In this document: positions 59,723 to 64,000 of the stretch, piece by piece | Numbering within the stretch: the first letter of the stretch is position 1 | Layout: the number at the start of each line of letters is the position of its first letter | From: Pseudomonas sp. ML2-2023-3 | Lineage (GTDB): Bacteria > Pseudomonadota > Gammaproteobacteria > Pseudomonadales > Pseudomonadaceae | Reading direction: 5' to 3' | Assembly: GCF_037055275.1 (NCBI RefSeq) | Contig: NZ_CP146343.1 | Location: 3,134,501-3,198,500 of the forward strand | DNA length: 64,000 nt | The notes under the pieces: model-generated | What the model saw: only the letters and a program-made list of their open reading frames with translations | Databases searched by the model: none | What the model was told of the DNA's origin: nothing | Program-made: the position numbers and the translations under genes

Positions 59723-61078
59723 ATGAACCTGGCGAAGCCTACCCACGCTGGATATTTCCTTGGCCAATCGGTCATCGCGCTGGCCGAGCGCCTTCGCGCA
59801 GGGAGCCTGACGAGTGTCGAACTGACCCAGGCAGCCCTGGACAGCATCGAGCGCCTGAATCCGGTCCTCAATGCCTTCGTTCAGGTCGACGCCCCCGTCG
59901 CACTGGCCCAGGCCCGCAAGGCCGATGAGCTGTTTGCCCAAGGCCGGGACCTGGGTCCGCTGCAAGGCATACCGATAGCGGTCAAAGACAATATCGATAC
60001 GTTTGATTACGTGACGACTTATGGTTCGGCACATTTCGAGGGCTGCACACCGGGGCGGGATGCTCTGTGCGTGCAGCGTTTGCGTGAGGCGGGTGCCGTG
60101 ATTGTCGGCAAGACCCTGACTCACGAATTTGCCTACGGCCCGACCGGCGACCGTTCATTGCAAGGTGCGGCACGTAACCCCTGGGATGCCCGTTGCATCA
60201 CGGGAGGCTCCAGCGCCGGCAGCGCGGCGGCGGTGGCCAGCGGCATGGTGCCGCTGGCGTTGGGCACCGACACCGGAGGGTCGATCCGGATTCCGGCGGC
60301 GTTGTGTGGAGCGGTCGGCTTCAAGCCATCCTTTGCCAGTGTGCCGCTGGATGGGGTTTTCCCGCTGTCGTCGAGCCTCGACCATGTGGGCCCGATTGCC
60401 AGCAGTGTCGAGGATGCGCGGCTGCTGTTTGAAGTCATCGCCGGTCGCCCGGTCGCCAAGGCGCCCGACGTGCATTCGCTGCGGGTGGGCTGGATCACGT
60501 CGGGCAGCTTCGGCCCGGTGGATGCCGAAGTGGACCGGCAGGTCTATCAGGTGGCGCAGCAGCTGTTTGGCAACGGGTTGCAGGACACCGGCGAAGTGGC
60601 ACCCCTGGCGGCCGGGATGAAAGACACCCTGTTGACCCTGCAACGTGCCGAAGCCTTTGACGTGCATGCCGAGCGCATGCACGAGGCCCCACAACTGTTC
60701 GATCAGGAAGTACGCGAACGGCTGGAGTTGTCCCGGGAGGTCAGGGGCTGGCAATACATCCGCGCCCAGGCCAGTCAGGCGCAGTACAAGGCGGCATTGG
60801 CGCGTTTGTTTGAACGTTATGACTTTCTGGTTTCGCCCAGCGTGCCGATCACCGCGACTGAGGTTGATGCCCGTGAAGTTCGGGTAGGGGAGCAGGATAT
60901 TGATGTGCGTGCCGCGGTACTCAGCCACACCAGTGCCTGGAACCTGACAGGGTTGCCAGCGATCAGCCTGCCTGCGGGGCAGGTGAGGGGGATGCCGGTG
61001 GGGCTGCAGGTGATTGGCGCGGCGGGTGACGATGATCGATTGTTGCAAGTGATGGCCAGGTTGTATGTGCCGGGTTGA
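59723..61078 (+). CDS. Amidase-signature family hydrolase
   Basis: A 451-residue amidase of the GatA/AtzF-like group. The Ser-cisSer-Lys triad is visible: K88 in IPIAVKDN, S163 in GGSSAGSAAAVA and the nucleophile S187 in TDTGGSIRIPA. There is no signal peptide, so it acts in the cytoplasm, probably on a compound imported by the MFS carrier. It is not GatA itself, since gatB and gatC are absent. The start at 59723 follows a GGAG site. Confidence 0.87.
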   Translation: MNLAKPTHAGYFLGQSVIALAERLRAGSLTSVELTQAALDSIERLNPVLNAFVQVDAPVALAQARKADELFAQGRDLGPLQGIPIAVKDNIDTFDYVTTYGSAHFEGCTPGRDALCVQRLREAGAVIVGKTLTHEFAYGPTGDRSLQGAARNPWDARCITGGSSAGSAAAVASGMVPLALGTDTGGSIRIPAALCGAVGFKPSFASVPLDGVFPLSSSLDHVGPIASSVEDARLLFEVIAGRPVAKAPDVHSLRVGWITSGSFGPVDAEVDRQVYQVAQQLFGNGLQDTGEVAPLAAGMKDTLLTLQRAEAFDVHAERMHEAPQLFDQEVRERLELSREVRGWQYIRAQASQAQYKAALARLFERYDFLVSPSVPITATEVDAREVRVGEQDIDVRAAVLSHTSAWNLTGLPAISLPAGQVRGMPVGLQVIGAAGDDDRLLQVMARLYVPG

Positions 61079-61114
61079 GCAAGGCGCCCCATCTTGACGT
61101 TGCAATGAGTCTGA

Positions 61115-61133
61115 CGAGCGCCCCGGGCGCTCG
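61115..61133. repeat. GAGCGCC/GGGCGCTC hairpin after the amidase gene
   Basis: CGAGCGCCC pairs with GGGCGCTCG. It starts 37 bases after the amidase stop. Closely resembles the hairpin at 44669-44685, including a following ACAGA. May end the amidase transcript, though no T-run follows. Confidence 0.45.
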
Positions 61134-61297
61134 GACAGACCGTCAAATCTCATTGGCCCATTCATGCCTTGCGAGCTGCGCTTGCATCGCTCATCCCCTC
61201 ATCCTGGCTACACCGCCGCTAAAAATGGAGCTAGACTCGCTGCAAGCTGAAACGATTCATCTAGTCAGCGAATTATAATTCCAAGAAAGGATCCGCC

Positions 61298-62512
61298 ATG
61301 AAACTGCTTCCCGTGACCTGCGCCATTGCAGCCCTGTCCTTTGGAACTCACGCGTTTGCCTGGGACTTTGTGCTGCTCGACAGCGACAAGCCTGCCAGCA
61401 ATCAGCGTATTACCAGCGAGCAGCTCGGCCTCAAGGTCGACAAGCCCTTTTCAATCACCCTGCGCACCTTGCACGGCGGTCGTCAGGAAGGCGTGAGTCT
61501 GATCGACATCGATAACGGCACGATGAAATTGACGGTGGTGCCGACGCGGGGCATGAACGTGCTCAGTGCCCAGGTCGGCAGTGCGCGGATGGGGTGGGAT
61601 TCGCCGGTCAAGGATGTGGTCAATCCCGCGTTCATAGAGCTTAACGGTCGCGGTGGCCTGGGTTGGCTTGAAGGTTTCAACGAACTGGTCGCCCGCTGTG
61701 GCTACGAATGGGTAGGCCATCCGGGCATGGACAATGGCGAGTTGCTGACCTTGCACGGTCGAGCGGCGAACATCCCTGCCAGCAAGGTGACGGTGCATAT
61801 CGACGAAACCCCGCCCTATGCCATTCATGTGCGCGGTGAGTTGAAAGAGCAGGCGTTCAAAAAAGTGGACTTCAGCGTGCAAACGGAGCTGGTCACTGAA
61901 CCGGGTGCGGCGCGTTTTGTGCTCAATGACACGTTGACCAACAACGGTGATTACCCCAAAGAGTACCAAGCGCTGTACCACAGCAACTTCAGCACGCCGT
62001 TTCTGGAGGAGGGCGCCCGTTTTGCGGCACCGGTCAAACAGGTGTCTCCTTTCAATGACAAGGCCAAAGCTGACCTTGGCGACTGGCAGACGTATCGCGC
62101 ACCGACCCCTGACTACGATGAAACCGTGTACAACGTGGTGCCTTACGGTGATGCCAAGGGCAACACCTTGACGGTACTGCACAACAAGGACGCCAGCCTC
62201 GGCGTCTCGGTCGGCTTCAATGTCCAGCAGTTGCCGGTGTTCTCGCTGTGGAAAAACACTGATACGAAGGGCCAGGGCTATGTCACCGGGCTTGAGCCAG
62301 GTACCAGTTTTTCCTACAACCGCCGTTACCAGAGGCCGCTGAACCTGGTCCCGACCATTGGCCCCAAAGAACAGCGCCAGTTCAGCATCAGTTACTCATT
62401 GCTGGCTGACAAACCGGCGGTGGACAAGGCGTTGCATCAGGTCAAATCGATCCAGGACGGACGTGGGACCGAAGTGCGGCAGACGCCGTTGGTGGATTTG
62501 AGTAAAGAGTGA
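61298..62512 (+). CDS. Exported DUF4432 (aldose-epimerase-like) protein
   Basis: A 404-residue protein with a signal peptide (MKLLPVTCAIAALSFGTHAFA, cleaved near 21), then a galactose-mutarotase-like beta-sandwich: LTVVPTRGMNVLSAQVGSARMGWDSP, GRGGLGWLEGFNELVARCGYEW and LHGRAANIPASKV. DUF4432 proteins near sugar genes are thought to be epimerases or mutarotases. Most known to me are cytoplasmic, so export is notable. A GAAAGGATCC-type ribosome site precedes the ATG. Monocistronic, ending at a shared hairpin terminator. Confidence 0.78.
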   Translation: MKLLPVTCAIAALSFGTHAFAWDFVLLDSDKPASNQRITSEQLGLKVDKPFSITLRTLHGGRQEGVSLIDIDNGTMKLTVVPTRGMNVLSAQVGSARMGWDSPVKDVVNPAFIELNGRGGLGWLEGFNELVARCGYEWVGHPGMDNGELLTLHGRAANIPASKVTVHIDETPPYAIHVRGELKEQAFKKVDFSVQTELVTEPGAARFVLNDTLTNNGDYPKEYQALYHSNFSTPFLEEGARFAAPVKQVSPFNDKAKADLGDWQTYRAPTPDYDETVYNVVPYGDAKGNTLTVLHNKDASLGVSVGFNVQQLPVFSLWKNTDTKGQGYVTGLEPGTSFSYNRRYQRPLNLVPTIGPKEQRQFSISYSLLADKPAVDKALHQVKSIQDGRGTEVRQTPLVDLSKE

Positions 62513-62541
62513 TCGCCCGTTGATTGAATGAACGCTGTAAC

Positions 62542-62586
62542 GCACTCCGGTCATAGCGCTTTTTTGACGCGCCGTGACCGGAGTGC
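62542..62586. terminator. Convergent hairpin terminator
   Basis: Perfect 12-base inverted arms GCACTCCGGTCA (62542-62553) and TGACCGGAGTGC (62575-62586), between the convergent DUF4432 and dctA genes, ending 8 bases before the dctA stop. CTATTTTTG follows on the plus strand after a few bases. Probably terminates transcription from both sides. Confidence 0.65.
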
Positions 62587-62594
62587 AGTGCGGG

Positions 62595-63902
62595 CTATTT
62601 TTGCGCCAGCAAGGCTTTCCGTTGTGCCTTTTCGTGTTGCATTGCGGCGATTTCGCGTTCGCAGGCCTCGACATCGAACGAGTTGTCCCACTTGGCAATG
62701 GCGATGGTGCCGATGCCGTTGCCGATCAGGTTGGTCACGGCCCGCGCCTCATTCAGGAAGCGGTCAATGCCCAGGAGTAAAACGAGCCCGACCAGAGGAA
62801 TGGAGTGGATGGTGGTGAGCGTTGCAGCCAGCGTCACAAACCCTGCGCCCGCCACGCCAGCCGAGCCTTTGGACGTGAGCAGGAAGACACCGAGCAGAAT
62901 CATCTGGTCCACGAACGTCAAGGGTGTATTGGTCGCCTGGGCGATAAAAATGGCGGCCATTGTGAGATAGATGCAGGTGCCGTCGGCATTGAAGGTATAC
63001 CCCGTTGGCAACACCATGCCCACGACTGATTTTTTGCAGCCAAGCTTTTCAAGCTTCACCATCATCCGCGGCAGTACCGCTTCGGTTGAGCAGGTGCCAA
63101 GGGTGATCAGAATTTCATCTTTGAAATATCGAAGAAAGTGCATGAGTGGCATCCCCGACCATCTGGCAACCGTCCCCAGCACCACCACGATGAAAATCAA
63201 GGTTGTGATGTAAAGCGCGATCAGCAATTGACCGAGTGACAGCAAGGTGCCAATCCCGTACTTGCCAATGGTGAAGGCCATGCCAGCCCCCGCACCAATC
63301 GGCGCCAGGCGCATGACCATAGCAACGATCTTGAACAGGCCTTGCAGGAACAGATCAATGGTGTTGATGAGCGGCTTGCTGGTCTCGCCCATTTGCACCA
63401 GGGCAACGCCCATCAGTACCGAAAGCAGGATGACCTGAAGCATCACGCCATTGGAAAATGCGCCGATGAACGTGTGCGGGATGATGTTGAGAAAGAATTC
63501 AATGGTGCCACCTTGCTCACTGGCGGCCTGGCTGTATTTACTGATTGCGCTTGCATCCAAGGCGTTGACGTTGATGTTCATGCCGACGCCAGGCTTCACG
63601 ATGTTGACCACAATCAGGCCGACGACCAGGGCGATGGTTGACAGAATCTCGAAGTAGATCAGCGCTTTCACACCGATGCGTCCGACCTCTTTAATACTGC
63701 CCATCTTTGCGATACCGACCACAACCGTGCCGAAGATGATGGGCGCCAACAGCATTTTGATCAGCTTGATAAAACCATCGGCAAAAGGTTGGAGCTTGGC
63801 GCCAATATCAGGCATGAAGTAACCGATGGCTGCACCGATCACGATACCGATCAGTACTTGGACATACAGCTGGCTGTACCAGCGGGACTTGGATATTTCC
63901 AC
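62595..63902 (-). CDS. dctA: C4-dicarboxylate:cation symporter DctA
   Basis: A 435-residue DAACS-family carrier. The family signature is complete: TLGTCSTEAVLPRMMVKLEKLGCKKSVVGMVLPTGYTFNADGTCIYLTMA, with the re-entrant serine-rich loop variant TCSTE and the second NDGT-like motif NADGT. LLTSKGSAGVAGAGFVTLAATL is the second hairpin. It imports succinate, fumarate and malate. A GTG start at 63902 with GAGGTG ahead is used; no other start fits. No dctBD two-component genes are in the window, and the 98 bases upstream show no obvious sigma-54 site. Confidence 0.92.
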   Translation of the reverse strand: MEISKSRWYSQLYVQVLIGIVIGAAIGYFMPDIGAKLQPFADGFIKLIKMLLAPIIFGTVVVGIAKMGSIKEVGRIGVKALIYFEILSTIALVVGLIVVNIVKPGVGMNINVNALDASAISKYSQAASEQGGTIEFFLNIIPHTFIGAFSNGVMLQVILLSVLMGVALVQMGETSKPLINTIDLFLQGLFKIVAMVMRLAPIGAGAGMAFTIGKYGIGTLLSLGQLLIALYITTLIFIVVVLGTVARWSGMPLMHFLRYFKDEILITLGTCSTEAVLPRMMVKLEKLGCKKSVVGMVLPTGYTFNADGTCIYLTMAAIFIAQATNTPLTFVDQMILLGVFLLTSKGSAGVAGAGFVTLAATLTTIHSIPLVGLVLLLGIDRFLNEARAVTNLIGNGIGTIAIAKWDNSFDVEACEREIAAMQHEKAQRKALLAQK

Positions 63903-64000
63903 GAAAGCACCTCATTTTATTGTTGTGATGGGCATGTGGCCGGGCGTCAGTGGGGGACAGCCCGAGGCTGCGGCTCCGGTAAAAGAGACCGCAGTTTGAA

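Noticed and set aside
58267..59871. 534-codon minus-strand frame opposite the MFS gene near 58378
   Set aside because: Shadow of the carrier gene; no ribosome site, no recognisable motif, and Arg/Gly/Gln-rich composition.
62998..63003. Further GTATAC hexamers (for example here, near 37052 and near 53171)
   Set aside because: They lie in coding sequence or REP DNA and lack the flanking TCG/CGA symmetry of the three promoter sites.
63903..64000. Search for a sigma-54 promoter upstream of dctA
   Set aside because: dctA is often RpoN-dependent, but no GG-N10-GC element with the right flanks is visible in the 98 bases available.

Overview
The window looks like a chromosomal piece of a Pseudomonas, most likely of the P. 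fluorescens group. This rests on uniformly high-GC coding sequence, two families of Pseudomonas-type REP palindromes between genes, the PiuA/PiuC iron pair, a DctA carrier, and a catabolic gene content typical of soil and plant-associated pseudomonads. No rRNA, tRNA, CRISPR array, intact insertion sequence or replication origin was seen.

Layout, left to right. (1) 1-3000: a fused phosphatase/mannitol-1-phosphate dehydrogenase and a small unknown protein. (2) 3121-11104: a hydroxyproline catabolic and uptake block (imino-acid reductase, DapA-like deaminase, proline-racemase-family enzyme, polar amino-acid ABC transporter, aconitase-X-type dehydratase, binding protein). Its probable FCD-type GntR regulator is at 15838-16518. 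The palindrome TCGTATACGA lies in front of the first and last transcription units, and a near copy lies in front of the regulator. (3) 11388-15282: an AraC regulator, a GH4 alpha-galactosidase and a LacY-type symporter sit between that block and its regulator. Two near-identical REPINs lie at the right edge. (4) 16670-25054: a two-component system diverging from a five-gene iron operon (TonB receptor, PiuC hydroxylase, FecBCD-type ABC importer). (5) 25305-34614: a sugar-acid pathway (dehydrogenase, tagaturonate-type reductase, altronate dehydratase, KDG kinase, MFS carrier, LysR, L-fuconate dehydratase, GntR), best read as L-galactonate/L-fuconate use through 2-keto-3-deoxy acids. (6) 34788-36944: a chemoreceptor with an unusual topology, followed by a tandem REP array. 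(7) 37414-44533: a ddpXABCDF-like operon for D-Ala-D-Ala dipeptide uptake and hydrolysis under an RpiR regulator, then an acetyltransferase.

(8) 45457-50449 is the most unusual region. A tiny membrane protein precedes a WYL-domain regulator and three genes I cannot assign: a glycine-rich hydrophobic 518-residue protein, a TerB-like protein, and a second glycine-zipper protein. A CxxCxxCC protein follows. I regard the WYL plus three-gene set as the best candidate for an undescribed system. (9) 50654-56839: a duplicated-fold membrane protein, the truncated 3' end of a nitrilase-superfamily gene, and an orphan type VI secretion island (vgrG, DUF4123 adaptor, two tandem lipoproteins, an adaptor remnant) with no recognisable effector. 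The truncation point coincides with the edge of the lipoprotein duplication. (10) 57069-62512: a LacI regulator, MFS carrier and amidase with LacI-type operators and a structured leader, then an exported DUF4432 protein. (11) 62595-63902: DctA.

Functions were assigned by reading motifs and recalling families. No database search was run, so substrate assignments are inferences.
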